A stretch of DNA of 64,000 nt from Hydrogenispora ethanolica (GTDB taxonomy: Bacteria > Bacillota > UBA4882 > UBA8346), in assembly GCF_004340685.1 (NCBI RefSeq), contig NZ_SLUN01000006.1, positions 62,001 to 126,000 of the forward strand, given 5' to 3'. The notes below the pieces were generated by a model. That model saw only the letters and a program-made list of their open reading frames with translations. It was not told where the DNA came from and made no database searches. Below are positions 16,456 to 25,739 of the stretch, piece by piece. Every line of letters begins with the position of its first letter. Position 1 is the stretch's first letter. The translations under genes and the position numbers were made by a program.

Positions 16456-18237
16456 ATGAAGGCCGCTCCGCTACAATGGATCGCCAAGAGCATCACCTGG
16501 AAATTGACGGCGGCATTTATTCTGCTGATTATCACGCCAGTATTGATCATCGGTTATTTGTCGTTTCATTTCTCTGAGGCGATCATCCTTAAAAAAGTGG
16601 GGCTCTCGACCTCGAAGACGCTGGAACAGACAGCCGGCAACATAGATAATCTGTTAAATGGAATGATCTCGGTGGCCAATAGTTTCAATCTGAACAAAAA
16701 CGTGGCGGAGATCTTGACCCACGATACCAGGAGTCTGGAACGGCAATGGCGAGACATGACTATGATCGATAACCTGTTTGTCACTATCCATAGCACCTTT
16801 TTCCCGTATAATAGTTATTTTACGCTGGTTTCTGTGTATAACAACTCCTATACCTCTTGGGATAGATTACGGGGTTCAACCGCCCGAATGATGCAGGAAC
16901 CCTGGTACAGTCAGATCCAAAGCAACCAGTTCTCATGGATCACGGCTCATGACAATTATGTTCACGAGGAGAGAGCCCGTTACCCGAAAGTATTTACCCT
17001 CGCCGGATATATACAGGAGAATATGGAGCGCAAGGTGTACGGTAAATTCATCATCAGCATCCCGCATCAGGAGATCATTAACATTCTCCGGAGAGCGGCG
17101 GCGTTTCCGGAAAGCAGCCTTGCATTGCTGGACGGGGCCAACCACCCCTTTATCTTGACCGGAGCTGTCGGAAAACGTCAGTTTTGGGAACGTGTCGCCG
17201 CGGCGACGGCGGAGAATCCCAGTGGTTCACTAATCGCTGTTTCCAAAGGTCGTAAGTATGTTATCAATTACCAGCGGCTTCATAAAAACTCCTGGAAAGT
17301 GGCGGAGATTATTCCCTATACATCCCTGCTGGGAGAGATTCGGGAGCTTCGAATGAAGATCGACCTGGTTTTGTATCTGTTCATTAGTTTGTTTGTAATT
17401 ATCGCGGCCCTCATCGCAATTTCGATTACTCGGCCGATCAAAGAGCTGAGTACCTCGATGCGCCGGGTGGAGGACGGGGACCTGTCGGTACGGGTTATGC
17501 CAGCCGGCGAGGATGAGGTGGGGCAGTTGGTCGCCAGTTTCAATAAGATGGTACGAAAGATAAAGGATCTGATTGATCAGCTTTATCGGGAGCAACGGCG
17601 TGAACGCGAGCTTGAGCTTGATGCGTTGCAAGCCCAGATTAAACCGCATTTTTTGTTCAATACCCTCAACTCGATCCGTTGGATGGCTGTGATCAATCAG
17701 GCGGACGGCGTGGCGGACATGATCGGCTCTTTAAGCAATCTGTTACAGCTGAGCATTGATCCGTCCAAGTTTATCAGCTTTGAGGCCGAGTTAGAGAGTT
17801 TGAAGAGTTACATCCACATCCAACAGGTACGTTATAACTCCCGGCTGGAAACGATCTTTGATATTGACCCCGCAGTGTTACGACTGCGAACGATCAAATT
17901 AATTCTGCAGCCGGTGGTGGAAAACGCGATTATTCACGGCCTGGCTAAAAGCAATGACGGAAGAATCAGCGTCAGCGCTCGACGCGACGAACATTCGGTG
18001 ATCGTAATCATTGCCGATAATGGGAAAGGGATTAGCGCGGAGAAGCTGATACAGTTGCTGCGGGAACTGAAGGAGTCCGTCGATCAACGGCGTTCCGGGA
18101 TCGGTCTGAACAATGTTTACCAACGATTACGGTTGAACTTTGGTGATCGGGCCGATCTTTCGATTAGCAGCGAGCCGGGGGTCGGCACGACGGTGATGTT
18201 GCGGCTGCCGGCATTGGCGGAAGGGATGGAAGAATGA
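16456..18237 (+). CDS. YesM-type membrane sensor histidine kinase
   Basis: 593 residues from ATG 16456 (GGGAGGAA upstream). Two membrane segments (about residues 14-40 and 297-318) bracket a 250-residue extracellular sensor domain. A HAMP segment follows (ITRPIKELSTSMRRVEDGDLSV). The His_kinase box is QAQIKPHFLFNTLNSIRWM with H398 as phospho-acceptor, and the ATPase has VVENAIIHGL, IADNGKGIS and SGIGLNNVYQRL. YesM-type kinases sense extracellular carbohydrates together with YesN-type regulators. The stop overlaps the regulator start, so they are translationally coupled. It probably controls the importer operon that follows. Confidence 0.92.
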   Translation: MKAAPLQWIAKSITWKLTAAFILLIITPVLIIGYLSFHFSEAIILKKVGLSTSKTLEQTAGNIDNLLNGMISVANSFNLNKNVAEILTHDTRSLERQWRDMTMIDNLFVTIHSTFFPYNSYFTLVSVYNNSYTSWDRLRGSTARMMQEPWYSQIQSNQFSWITAHDNYVHEERARYPKVFTLAGYIQENMERKVYGKFIISIPHQEIINILRRAAAFPESSLALLDGANHPFILTGAVGKRQFWERVAAATAENPSGSLIAVSKGRKYVINYQRLHKNSWKVAEIIPYTSLLGEIRELRMKIDLVLYLFISLFVIIAALIAISITRPIKELSTSMRRVEDGDLSVRVMPAGEDEVGQLVASFNKMVRKIKDLIDQLYREQRRERELELDALQAQIKPHFLFNTLNSIRWMAVINQADGVADMIGSLSNLLQLSIDPSKFISFEAELESLKSYIHIQQVRYNSRLETIFDIDPAVLRLRTIKLILQPVVENAIIHGLAKSNDGRISVSARRDEHSVIVIIADNGKGISAEKLIQLLRELKESVDQRRSGIGLNNVYQRLRLNFGDRADLSISSEPGVGTTVMLRLPALAEGMEE

Positions 18238-19817
18238 TGATCAAGGTCATGATCGTTGATGATGAGTTTTTGGTTAGGGTTGGCATGCGTTCGGTTTTGG
18301 ACTGGGGATATCATGGCTTTGAACTTTGCGGCGAAGCGGCGGATGGCGCGGAGGCTTTGAATTTATGTGAAAAGCAGCAGCCCGACATTATTTTGACGGA
18401 TATTAAAATGCCCAAGATGGACGGGATGGAGCTAATCCGCGCCGTAAAGACAAAATATCCTTGGGTGCATTTTATCATTTTGACCTGTCTGGATGAGTTG
18501 AATTTGGTGAAAGAGGCGCTGGCACTTGGAGCAGCCGGCTATTTCACCAAGATCTCGGTCAACCGGGAGGAGATCTTACAGACATTAGTGGGGTTGCGGG
18601 AAACGATCCAACAAACCCGGCAGAAAGCGGCTGAACTGGCGAACTTAAAACAATTAATCGCCAGTAACCGCGCGGTGTTGAAAGAGCAACTATTTCAGTC
18701 CTTGATGACGGCGGGACGGGCCGGAGAGAACGCCGCCATGCCGGAGGCCAGCCCGTTGTGGAGTTGTCCCGAAGTTTACGACCGGGCCGACTTATTTCTC
18801 CTAGTAAGGCTGAACCGCAATCAGTCTATCAGGGATCCGCAGCTGTTTCGCCAATCCGTACTGGATCTGTTGCAGGAGATTATCGGCAGGCATCGACTGT
18901 GCGGAGAGGTTTTTCCCGCGGCGGAGACGGAGTTTTTGATCGGCGCTTATGAGCGGGATGACACAGTGCATGAATTCGCACAGCTTGATGCGTTGCTGCA
19001 GGATATCCGGGAAAGCGTCCAACTTTACTTCAATACCTCATGCTTGGTCGTATCGACCGGCAAGTTTCATTCGTTTCGGGAACTGTCGGAGGTCTTTCGC
19101 CAGCTACAAACGGAACTGGCCGAACTGGCCCGAGCTACGGGAAAACTTCATCCCTCCGGCCGCCTGGACGAGCGGTTGGCCGGGTCCATCAGCGCGGGAT
19201 TGAAAGAGGGAGACAATGAGAAGATCCTGATCGCGTTAGAAGAAGTGTTCGCCATGGCGACGGAGCGGGGCTGGCAACTCGAACAGTTGCGCAAGATTGG
19301 CTTGCAGGTCATGTTTGGCTTCGAAAAAGAGCTAGAGCGCTATGATCAAACGATCGATGTTGTCTTCGCCGATGATCTGATCGGCCAAGTCATGAGCTGC
19401 CAGGAACAGACTACTCTCAAGACGCTGCTATTGAAGGCGGCGTTAACTGTGACCGGAGCGCTCGTCGATCTGAAAGCAAATACCTTCCGGCAAGACGTGA
19501 AACGGATCATTGATTTTCTGGAACTGCATTATGCTGAAAAGATCAATTTGGATTATGTGGCGTCGCTCGCCAATATGAACAGCGCCTATTTTAGCCGGCT
19601 CTTCAAAAAAGAGTGCGGGTTGGGTTTTGTGGAGTATTTGAATCGGATCCGCATGGAAAAAGCGAAGCAGCTACTGCAGAACAGCGCCGTTAAGCTATTG
19701 GAGATCGCCGAAAAAGTGGGATTTGAGGATGTCAATTACTTCGGTAAGACTTTTAAGAGGTATACAGGGATGTCACCCAGCGAGTACCGGGAGCAGTTCG
19801 GCGTTTTTTTGACATGA
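18234..19817 (+). CDS. YesN-type response regulator with AraC HTH domain
   Basis: 527 residues overlapping the kinase gene by 4 bp. The receiver domain (residues 1-125) has acidic pocket residues in MIVDDE and phospho-acceptor D56 in ILTDIKMPKMDG. A central region of about 280 residues is typical for YesN proteins. The C-terminal 100 residues are an AraC double HTH: LDYVASLANMNSAYFSRLFKKE and LLEIAEKVGFEDVNYFGKTFK. The nearest likely target is the sugar importer starting at 19983. A 10-bp hairpin overlaps the stop. Confidence 0.92.
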   Translation: MMIKVMIVDDEFLVRVGMRSVLDWGYHGFELCGEAADGAEALNLCEKQQPDIILTDIKMPKMDGMELIRAVKTKYPWVHFIILTCLDELNLVKEALALGAAGYFTKISVNREEILQTLVGLRETIQQTRQKAAELANLKQLIASNRAVLKEQLFQSLMTAGRAGENAAMPEASPLWSCPEVYDRADLFLLVRLNRNQSIRDPQLFRQSVLDLLQEIIGRHRLCGEVFPAAETEFLIGAYERDDTVHEFAQLDALLQDIRESVQLYFNTSCLVVSTGKFHSFRELSEVFRQLQTELAELARATGKLHPSGRLDERLAGSISAGLKEGDNEKILIALEEVFAMATERGWQLEQLRKIGLQVMFGFEKELERYDQTIDVVFADDLIGQVMSCQEQTTLKTLLLKAALTVTGALVDLKANTFRQDVKRIIDFLELHYAEKINLDYVASLANMNSAYFSRLFKKECGLGFVEYLNRIRMEKAKQLLQNSAVKLLEIAEKVGFEDVNYFGKTFKRYTGMSPSEYREQFGVFLT

Positions 19818-19840
19818 CAGGTAAAAAAAATACCTGTCAT
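19814..19840 (+). terminator. 10-bp hairpin at the end of the regulator gene
   Basis: ATGACAGGTA and TACCTGTCAT pair across seven A residues, overlapping the stop codon. No clean T-run follows (CATTATAAATTC), so termination would be partial. Confidence 0.45.
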
Positions 19841-19982
19841 CATTATAAATTCATTAAAAACGCACGTTGACGAGGTTATGGGAGGGAGAAAAGGATTTCG
19901 CTAAGTTAAGAAAGTGTAAAAATAATACTACAAATGGTATAGATCCTCCGTTCGTTTCGGGAACGGCTTATTTTATACTAAA

Positions 19983-21194
19983 ATGTATCAAAACGATGGG
20001 AGGATATCGCAGATGACTGCCAACTTTATGAAAGCGAACCCCGATATTCATGTGGAGTACGTGTTTTATAAAAACGATCCGGCGGGCAATACCAAATTGA
20101 GTACAGCCTTGATGGCTGGGGATGATGTGGATGTGTACTTGAATTACGGGGCCAGACGGATTGAACCGCGAGCTCAAAGCGGCATGGCTGTCGATCTCGC
20201 ACCCTATCTCGCCAAAGACCATTTGAATATGAAAAATAATTTCGGAACCGACTATTTCACTCAGAACGGCAAGGTTTACGCACTGCCGGCCAGTACTTTG
20301 AAAACCATGGTCTGGATCAACGGGCAAGCGCTGCAAGAAGCCGGTCTGGCGATGCCCAAGAAGAACTGGACCTGGGATGATTTTAAAGACTATGCCAAAA
20401 AACTGACCAAAGGGGTTGGCTTTAACAAGCGATACGGCGCGATCTGGTATGATCCCGGTTATTCATTTACCACCCCGGCCCGCGGTTTGCTGGGCTCCAA
20501 TTATTACTATAAAGCCGACGGTACCTCCAACTTTGATCATCCGGCTTTCAAGATGTCGTTAAAGTATAAGCTGGAACTCGAGAACCAACTCAAGGTTCAG
20601 GAGAACCGGCTCGAGTTTTTAATGGCTAAACTGAACTACTGGTCAGAGTTTTTCACCGGCAAGGCAGCGATGATGATCGGCTCCGATGCCATGCTCCGAC
20701 ACGCACTCAATCAGAAAGATTACCCCCGTACCTGGAAAGTAGTCTTCGCTAATCTACCCCGTTATGATAAGAACACCAAGGTGAATTATATGGGTCGGAC
20801 CTTCTTTGACTATATTGCAATCGGTAAGAACAGCAAACACAAGGATGCCGCCTGGAAACTGGCCAAATACTGGGCGACCCAAGGGTCGATCGATATGTTT
20901 AAATACGGTCGCGGCTCGGCGTGGAAGAAGACCAATATCTCCAAAATAGCGGAATTGATCATCGGCCCGGAGAATCAGAAACTATTTGATATTCCCAGCT
21001 TTAAACGGGTTTTTCTTGATTTCACTAGCCCCGGTTATAATGATAGTAACTTCACCGCTTACGCGCAGGTCGACCAGATCATCACCGAGGAATATGAAAA
21101 GGCTCAGCTTGGCACGATCACGGTCGATCAGGCTTTAGAGAATATGAAACGCCGCGCCGATCAAGAGATTGCTAGGGAAAAAGCGAATAAATGA
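19983..21194 (+). CDS. Sugar ABC importer binding protein, N-terminus lacking signal peptide
   Basis: 403 residues if read from ATG 19983. The text is a clear extracellular solute-binding protein family 1 member: ISQMTANFMKANPDIHVEYV, STALMAGDDVDVYLNYG, and a late HKDAAWKLAKYWAT. These usually carry a lipoprotein signal and a first beta strand before this point; both are missing and no good ribosome-binding site precedes the ATG. The frame is open upstream for a few codons only. The 5' end seems lost by deletion or mutation, so the protein may not be exported. It is followed by a hairpin and two cognate permeases. Confidence 0.75.
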   Translation: MYQNDGRISQMTANFMKANPDIHVEYVFYKNDPAGNTKLSTALMAGDDVDVYLNYGARRIEPRAQSGMAVDLAPYLAKDHLNMKNNFGTDYFTQNGKVYALPASTLKTMVWINGQALQEAGLAMPKKNWTWDDFKDYAKKLTKGVGFNKRYGAIWYDPGYSFTTPARGLLGSNYYYKADGTSNFDHPAFKMSLKYKLELENQLKVQENRLEFLMAKLNYWSEFFTGKAAMMIGSDAMLRHALNQKDYPRTWKVVFANLPRYDKNTKVNYMGRTFFDYIAIGKNSKHKDAAWKLAKYWATQGSIDMFKYGRGSAWKKTNISKIAELIIGPENQKLFDIPSFKRVFLDFTSPGYNDSNFTAYAQVDQIITEEYEKAQLGTITVDQALENMKRRADQEIAREKANK

Positions 21195-21228
21195 CCAAGT
21201 TGTAAGAATGGTGGAAGACAAAATCATT

Positions 21229-21252
21229 GAGGGATGAATACATTCATCCCTC
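21229..21252 (+). terminator. 11-bp hairpin after the binding-protein gene
   Basis: GAGGGATGAAT and ATTCATCCCTC pair with a 2-nt gap, then CGTTTC. It lies between the binding-protein and permease genes. It is probably a partial terminator or mRNA-stabilising stem that sets higher expression of the binding protein. Confidence 0.6.
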
Positions 21253-21290
21253 GTTTCAAATCAAATACTCCATGACAGGTGGTTATGAAG

Positions 21291-22211
21291 ATGCTTCACA
21301 AAATTCCCGGGCGCGGGCGGAGCTTCTCCAAGCAATGGCAGGATGACATCACCGGATATTTGTTCCTGCTGCCAAGTTTGACGGGTTTTATCGCTTTCAT
21401 CGGCATGCCGGTGGTCATGTCGTTACTGCTATCTTTTACTCAATGGGACCTGGTCTCCGGATTTCAGGGGATCAAATTCATCGGTTTGGACAATTTCAAG
21501 CAAATGGCGACGGATGAATGGTTCATCAGTTCGCTTCGGAATAATCTATTTTATACGGGAATGTTGGTTCCGGTTGCGTTGGGACTCGGCCTTTATTTCG
21601 CGTCGATCCTTAATGACAAGGTCTGGATGAAGCAGATTTTGCGCACGGTCTTTTTCATGCCGTATGTTTCGAACATCGTGGCGGTCTCGGTGGTTTGGAT
21701 GGCCTTGTTCCATCCAACCCGGGGTCCGATTAATTACTTGCTCCACCTACTGGGTATGGCTAATCCGCCGCTGTGGCTCGCCAGTGACAAATGGGCACTG
21801 ACCGCGATCACGATCATCGAGATCTGGATCAACATCGGTTACAATATGGTCATTTATCTGGCGGCACTGCAAGGCGTTCCCAAAGAACTCTATGAGGCCA
21901 GCGAAATCGATGGGGCGACTGGGTTCAAGAGGTTTTGGCAGATCACTTTTCCGTTACTCTCGCCGACCACTTTTTTTCTGTTGATCACTGGTATTATCAA
22001 CTCATTCAAAGTCTTTGGGCAGGTCAACATCATTACCCAGGGCGGACCCGGGACGGCGACCACAGTTTTGGTCTATTACATGTATACTGCGGCGTTTCGC
22101 TTCTACAAGATGGGCTACGCGGCAGCCTTGGCATGGGTGTTGTTCATCATGATCTTTGCAATCACTATCATTCAATGGAGGGGGCAGAAAAAATGGGTCA
22201 ATTACATGTGA
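21291..22211 (+). CDS. CUT1 sugar ABC permease (MalF/UgpA type)
   Basis: 306 residues from ATG 21291; AGGTGG lies 8 nt upstream, favouring it over ATG 21285 and GTG 21279. Six membrane segments start with YLFLLPSLTGFIAFIGMPVV. The EAA loop reads YEASEIDGATGFKRFWQITFPLLSP (about residues 205-229), the contact with the ATPase. It forms the heterodimeric channel with the next gene, overlapping it by 19 bp. No ATPase gene is in this operon, so an MsmX-like shared subunit is implied. Confidence 0.9.
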   Translation: MLHKIPGRGRSFSKQWQDDITGYLFLLPSLTGFIAFIGMPVVMSLLLSFTQWDLVSGFQGIKFIGLDNFKQMATDEWFISSLRNNLFYTGMLVPVALGLGLYFASILNDKVWMKQILRTVFFMPYVSNIVAVSVVWMALFHPTRGPINYLLHLLGMANPPLWLASDKWALTAITIIEIWINIGYNMVIYLAALQGVPKELYEASEIDGATGFKRFWQITFPLLSPTTFFLLITGIINSFKVFGQVNIITQGGPGTATTVLVYYMYTAAFRFYKMGYAAALAWVLFIMIFAITIIQWRGQKKWVNYM

Positions 22212-23071
22212 AAGCCGCCGAAGAGCGGTTTGCCCTTTCCCTGGCGCAGCGGCAAGGGTGGGGCAAACTCTTCTATACAGTTGGAACATGCTTGATCGGA
22301 TTGCTGATGATCATTCCATTCGTCTGGATGCTCTCTTCCTCATTGAAACGGGAATCGGATATATTCGTCTATCCGATTCAATGGATTCCAAAGGTCTGGC
22401 AATTCAGCAATTTTCGAGAAGTCTGGCAGGGAAGCGCGCCTTTTGGTTTGTTCTATATCAATTCGATCTTGGTGACATTCTGGACCGTATTGATTCAGGT
22501 TTTGACCAGTACAATGGCAGGGTACGCCTTTGCCAAGATCAATTTCAGAGGTCGCAGTTTCTGGTTTTTGTTATACTTGGCGACCATGATCATTCCGCCA
22601 CAGGTCACTTTGATTCCAAAATTTATCCTCTTTAACTGGCTAGGATTGCTCAATACTCATATTTCGATCATCCTGCCGGGAGCCTTTTCGGCCTTTGGCG
22701 TATTTATGCTGCGCCAGTTCTTTGTGACGCTTCCCAGCGAGTTGTCGGAGTCGGCCCGGATCGACGGTGCCAATGAGTTCCGGATTTGGTCGCAGATCAT
22801 GATGCCGCTCGCCAAGCCGGCGATTGCTTCCTTGATCATTCTGGCCTTTGTCTGGACCTGGAATGATTATATGACACCATTGGTCTTTCTGCGTAGTAAA
22901 GAATTATATACCATTCCGTTGGGGTTGGATTATTTCATGGACGACTCCGGAACGGAGTACTCGTTAATTATGGCGGCAGCGGTATCGGCGGTAGTACCGT
23001 TGATCGCAGTCTATTTCATCGGCCAGAAATTTTTTATCGAAAGTATCGCTGCTAGCGGCATTAAAGGTTGA
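22193..23071 (+). CDS. CUT1 sugar ABC permease (MalG/UgpE type)
   Basis: 292 residues from ATG 22193 after GGAGGGGG. Six membrane segments begin with LIGLLMIIPFVWMLSSSLK. The EAA loop is ESARIDGANEFRIWSQIMMPLAKPA. It ends with FFIESIAASGIKG, the usual MalG-type C-terminus. It partners the permease encoded just upstream. Confidence 0.92.
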   Translation: MGQLHVKAAEERFALSLAQRQGWGKLFYTVGTCLIGLLMIIPFVWMLSSSLKRESDIFVYPIQWIPKVWQFSNFREVWQGSAPFGLFYINSILVTFWTVLIQVLTSTMAGYAFAKINFRGRSFWFLLYLATMIIPPQVTLIPKFILFNWLGLLNTHISIILPGAFSAFGVFMLRQFFVTLPSELSESARIDGANEFRIWSQIMMPLAKPAIASLIILAFVWTWNDYMTPLVFLRSKELYTIPLGLDYFMDDSGTEYSLIMAAAVSAVVPLIAVYFIGQKFFIESIAASGIKG

Positions 23072-23092
23072 AATCAGAATGGGGTGAGCGAG

Positions 23093-24433
23093 ATGTACGA
23101 TGCGGTTGTGGTTGGAGGCGGTGTAGCCGGAAGCGTGGCGGCGATTGCCAGTGCCCGGAATGGAGCCAGGACCTTGCTAATTGAACGGTACGGTTTTCTC
23201 GGCGGCAGCCTGACCAATGCGGGAGTGGGGCCCATGATGACATTTCACGCCGGAGCACGTCAGGTTGTAGGGGGGATCGCCGCCGAGATAGTGGATCGGC
23301 TCAAAGAACGGGGAGCCTCGCCAGGACATATCACCGATACCATCGGATATGCGTCGTCTGTGACCCCGTTTGATGCGGAGAGCTTAAAGCTGCTCCTGGA
23401 TGAGATGGTGAGAGAAAGTGGTTGTGAATTGCTTTTTCACACCATGCTGGCAGGGGTAGCGGTGAGCAATCAAATGCTGAGAACTGTAACGGTTTGTAAT
23501 AAAGCCGGAATCAGTGAGATCGATGGGAGATTTTTCGTGGATGCCACTGGTGATGCTGATCTGGCCTATTTCGCAGGAGTCGACTGTCAAAAAGGGCGGG
23601 ACTCCGATGGATTGACCCAGCCAATGACCTTGAACGTCAAGATCGGAGGGGTCGATATCGTTGCGATCAAGTGCTATATCCGGGAGAATCCCGGCGAATT
23701 TTTGCTGAAGGATGACGGCGAGTGGATAGAGACTACGGCCCGCCTTTCGGTCTCCGGTTTTTACACGCTCTTGAAAGAGGCTGTCACCGCCGGAGCGATC
23801 ACTTTCCCCCGTGATTTTGTACTGTTCTTTGAGACCAATAATCCCGGGGAGGTGATCCTCAATATGACCCGGGTTCTTCAAAAAGACGCGACCGATCCAG
23901 TCCAGTTGACCCAGGCAGAAGTAGAAGGCAGGCGGCAAGCACGTCAAGCCTTCTTATTTTTGAAAAACAAGGTCCCCGGATTTTCCGATGCAATACTGGT
24001 AAGTACCGGCGTTCAGATCGGCATAAGAGAATCGCGACGGATCAAAGCCTCATACCAGTTGACAGCAGAGGACCTGCTGAGCGGCAGGAAATTTTACGAC
24101 GCCATTGCTCGAGGCGGTTACCCCATTGATATTCATAATCCGTTAGGGCAGTCCACCGACTCTATCCATCTGCCAGAGGGAGCATCCTATCAGATCCCTT
24201 ACCGGAGTCTGCTAAACGGAAGGATCTTTAATCTGGCGGTGGCGGGTCGCTGCATTGGGGCCACGCATGAAGCGGCGGCCGCAATTCGGGTGTCGCCGAT
24301 CGCCATGGCGATCGGGCAAGCGGCGGGAACGGCAGTCGCGCTGACTGCGACGCATGGGCAAAATCAGAATTTGCACTGCTTAGATAGCGCTCGATTGCGG
24401 GAGACGCTGATGGGTCAAGGGGCAATTCTCTAA
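23093..24433 (+). CDS. FAD-dependent oxidoreductase (FAD_oxidored family)
   Basis: About 446 residues; ATG 23093 is chosen, with GGGGTGAG just upstream (GTG 23084 is possible). The N-terminal dinucleotide-binding motif is VVVGGGVAGSVAAIASARNG, and ERYGFLGGSLTNAGVG follows. DATGDADLAYFAG (about residue 155) and a C-terminal AGRCIGATHEAAAAIRV are typical FAD-contact boxes. Proteins of this family sit in carbohydrate operons and oxidise unknown sugar-derived substrates. Position between permease and aldolase genes indicates a catabolic step on the imported compound. Confidence 0.85.
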   Translation: MYDAVVVGGGVAGSVAAIASARNGARTLLIERYGFLGGSLTNAGVGPMMTFHAGARQVVGGIAAEIVDRLKERGASPGHITDTIGYASSVTPFDAESLKLLLDEMVRESGCELLFHTMLAGVAVSNQMLRTVTVCNKAGISEIDGRFFVDATGDADLAYFAGVDCQKGRDSDGLTQPMTLNVKIGGVDIVAIKCYIRENPGEFLLKDDGEWIETTARLSVSGFYTLLKEAVTAGAITFPRDFVLFFETNNPGEVILNMTRVLQKDATDPVQLTQAEVEGRRQARQAFLFLKNKVPGFSDAILVSTGVQIGIRESRRIKASYQLTAEDLLSGRKFYDAIARGGYPIDIHNPLGQSTDSIHLPEGASYQIPYRSLLNGRIFNLAVAGRCIGATHEAAAAIRVSPIAMAIGQAAGTAVALTATHGQNQNLHCLDSARLRETLMGQGAIL

Positions 24434-24484
24434 CAGAACACATCAAGATTAAATTTTAAATATATGTTAAAGGAGTGCTTTTAA

Positions 24485-25372
24485 ATGAAGTTGACAGGGG
24501 TGGTCTGCCCGATGGTGACGCCATTGGACAGTGAACAACGGATCGATGAGGCCGGAACTCGGCGGTTGGTGAGCCGTTTGATCGCTAAGGGTGTCGACGG
24601 ACTCTTTTTATTGGGTACGATGGGTGAGTTTCCGATGCTGGTAGAAGCGGAAAAAGAACGGCTGGTGGAGATCGTGGCCGATGAAAACAGAGGCCGTGTA
24701 AAACTATTGGTTAATGTCTCAGCCGAAGGTCCGCGCAAAACCGAATTGTTTCTAAAGAAAGCGGTGGAAGCTGGAGCGGACCTACTCGTTTTGACCCCGC
24801 CGTATTATTACAACACGCGCGATCCTAAGGAGATCCGCGATTATTACCTGTATTTCAGCGCTAACTCGGGCCGGCCGATCTTGATTTACGATGCTGGAAA
24901 ATATACCAATAACCCGCTTCCTGACGATTTGCTGATCGAACTGAGTTATCAGGAAGAAATCATCGGATTCAAAGGAATGCTCTTCAATCATCTGCCGGCT
25001 TTTCGGGAATTGACCGGCCGAACCGATTTCTCGCTCTTTCAGGGAGACGAAAGCAGTCTCGACTTGGCGTTACAACTTGGCGCCGATGGGGTTGTTCCGG
25101 GCATCTGTAGTTTGGCGATCGATCCATGCGTTCAACTTTACCGGCGAGCTCTGGCCGGAGATTTTCAGGGCGCCAGAGCCATCCAACGGGAATTGGCTGA
25201 GATTCAAAAAACGGTTTATGGGACGGGCGGCCGCCACTGGGGTAATGGCCAGAAGTATGCCCTGTCGTTGCTTGGGATCTGTCAGGAATACATCGCCACT
25301 ACGTTGTTGCCTGTCAGCGAGAGCGATCGTGGCGAGATCCGGCGGCTGCTCGAAAAGTACGCGATCGATTGA
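24485..25372 (+). CDS. DapA/NanA-family aldolase or lyase
   Basis: 295 residues; AAAGGAG precedes ATG 24485. A TIM-barrel class I aldolase: GTMGEFPML (about residue 43), LIYDAGKYTNN with Y135, and FKGML with the Schiff-base lysine K163. Members include dihydrodipicolinate synthase, N-acetylneuraminate lyase and 2-keto-3-deoxy sugar acid aldolases. Biosynthetic DapA is unlikely because the gene is last in a sugar-import operon. A 2-keto-3-deoxy-type substrate is the best guess. A terminator follows at 25470. Confidence 0.82.
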   Translation: MKLTGVVCPMVTPLDSEQRIDEAGTRRLVSRLIAKGVDGLFLLGTMGEFPMLVEAEKERLVEIVADENRGRVKLLVNVSAEGPRKTELFLKKAVEAGADLLVLTPPYYYNTRDPKEIRDYYLYFSANSGRPILIYDAGKYTNNPLPDDLLIELSYQEEIIGFKGMLFNHLPAFRELTGRTDFSLFQGDESSLDLALQLGADGVVPGICSLAIDPCVQLYRRALAGDFQGARAIQRELAEIQKTVYGTGGRHWGNGQKYALSLLGICQEYIATTLLPVSESDRGEIRRLLEKYAID

Positions 25373-25469
25373 AGTGAGTCCACGGCGTAGACCGGGCGGC
25401 TGACGACTATTACAAAGTTATACCCGCTTCCTTGCCTTACGGCTTGAATGCGGGTTTTGTCTATACTCT

Positions 25470-25500
25470 ATGGCATGACAATTGGATCATGCCATTTTTT
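25470..25500 (+). terminator. Rho-independent terminator of the sugar operon
   Basis: ATGGCATGA and TCATGCCAT pair across 8 nt, followed by TTTTT. A smaller CCCGC/GCGGG pair (about 25422 and 25450) lies just before. The rest of 25501-25640 is empty. Confidence 0.85.
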
Positions 25501-25647
25501 ATATCCCGGATAATTCCCATCGGAACGGCTTTCGCCGCATGAAGCGTTCCGGATGGCTGCTGCTTTTCATGACGTTGTTGGGCCAGGGCACAGGCTGGCT
25601 ACTGCAAAAAAAATTTTTGGATTCGGGTAGAAAAAATTAGATAGTTC

Positions 25648-25676
25648 TTGACAAACTAAAGAAGGAGTAGTATGTT
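25648..25676 (+). promoter_or_regulatory. Sigma-A-type promoter of the peroxide operon
   Basis: TTGACA, a 17-bp spacer, then TATGTT. It is about 65 bp upstream of the PerR-like gene and directly before the operator palindrome. Confidence 0.65.
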
Positions 25677-25687
25677 TTTGTTAACGA

Positions 25688-25708
25688 TAATAGTAATGAT
25701 TACTATTA
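25688..25708. promoter_or_regulatory. 21-bp perfect palindrome, probable PerR/Fur operator
   Basis: TAATAGTAAT-G-ATTACTATTA, an exact 10-1-10 palindrome, A/T-rich like PerR and Fur boxes. It begins about 12 bp after the -10 element, where bound repressor would block initiation or early elongation. It precedes a Fur-family gene, which suggests autoregulation. Confidence 0.7.
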
Positions 25709-25739
25709 TTAATATTTTGAAAGTGGGACAGGGAAATCC

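Noticed and set aside
24485-25372. Dihydrodipicolinate synthase (dapA)
   Set aside because: The fold and lysine are shared, but the gene ends a sugar-import operon and no lysine-pathway genes are near.
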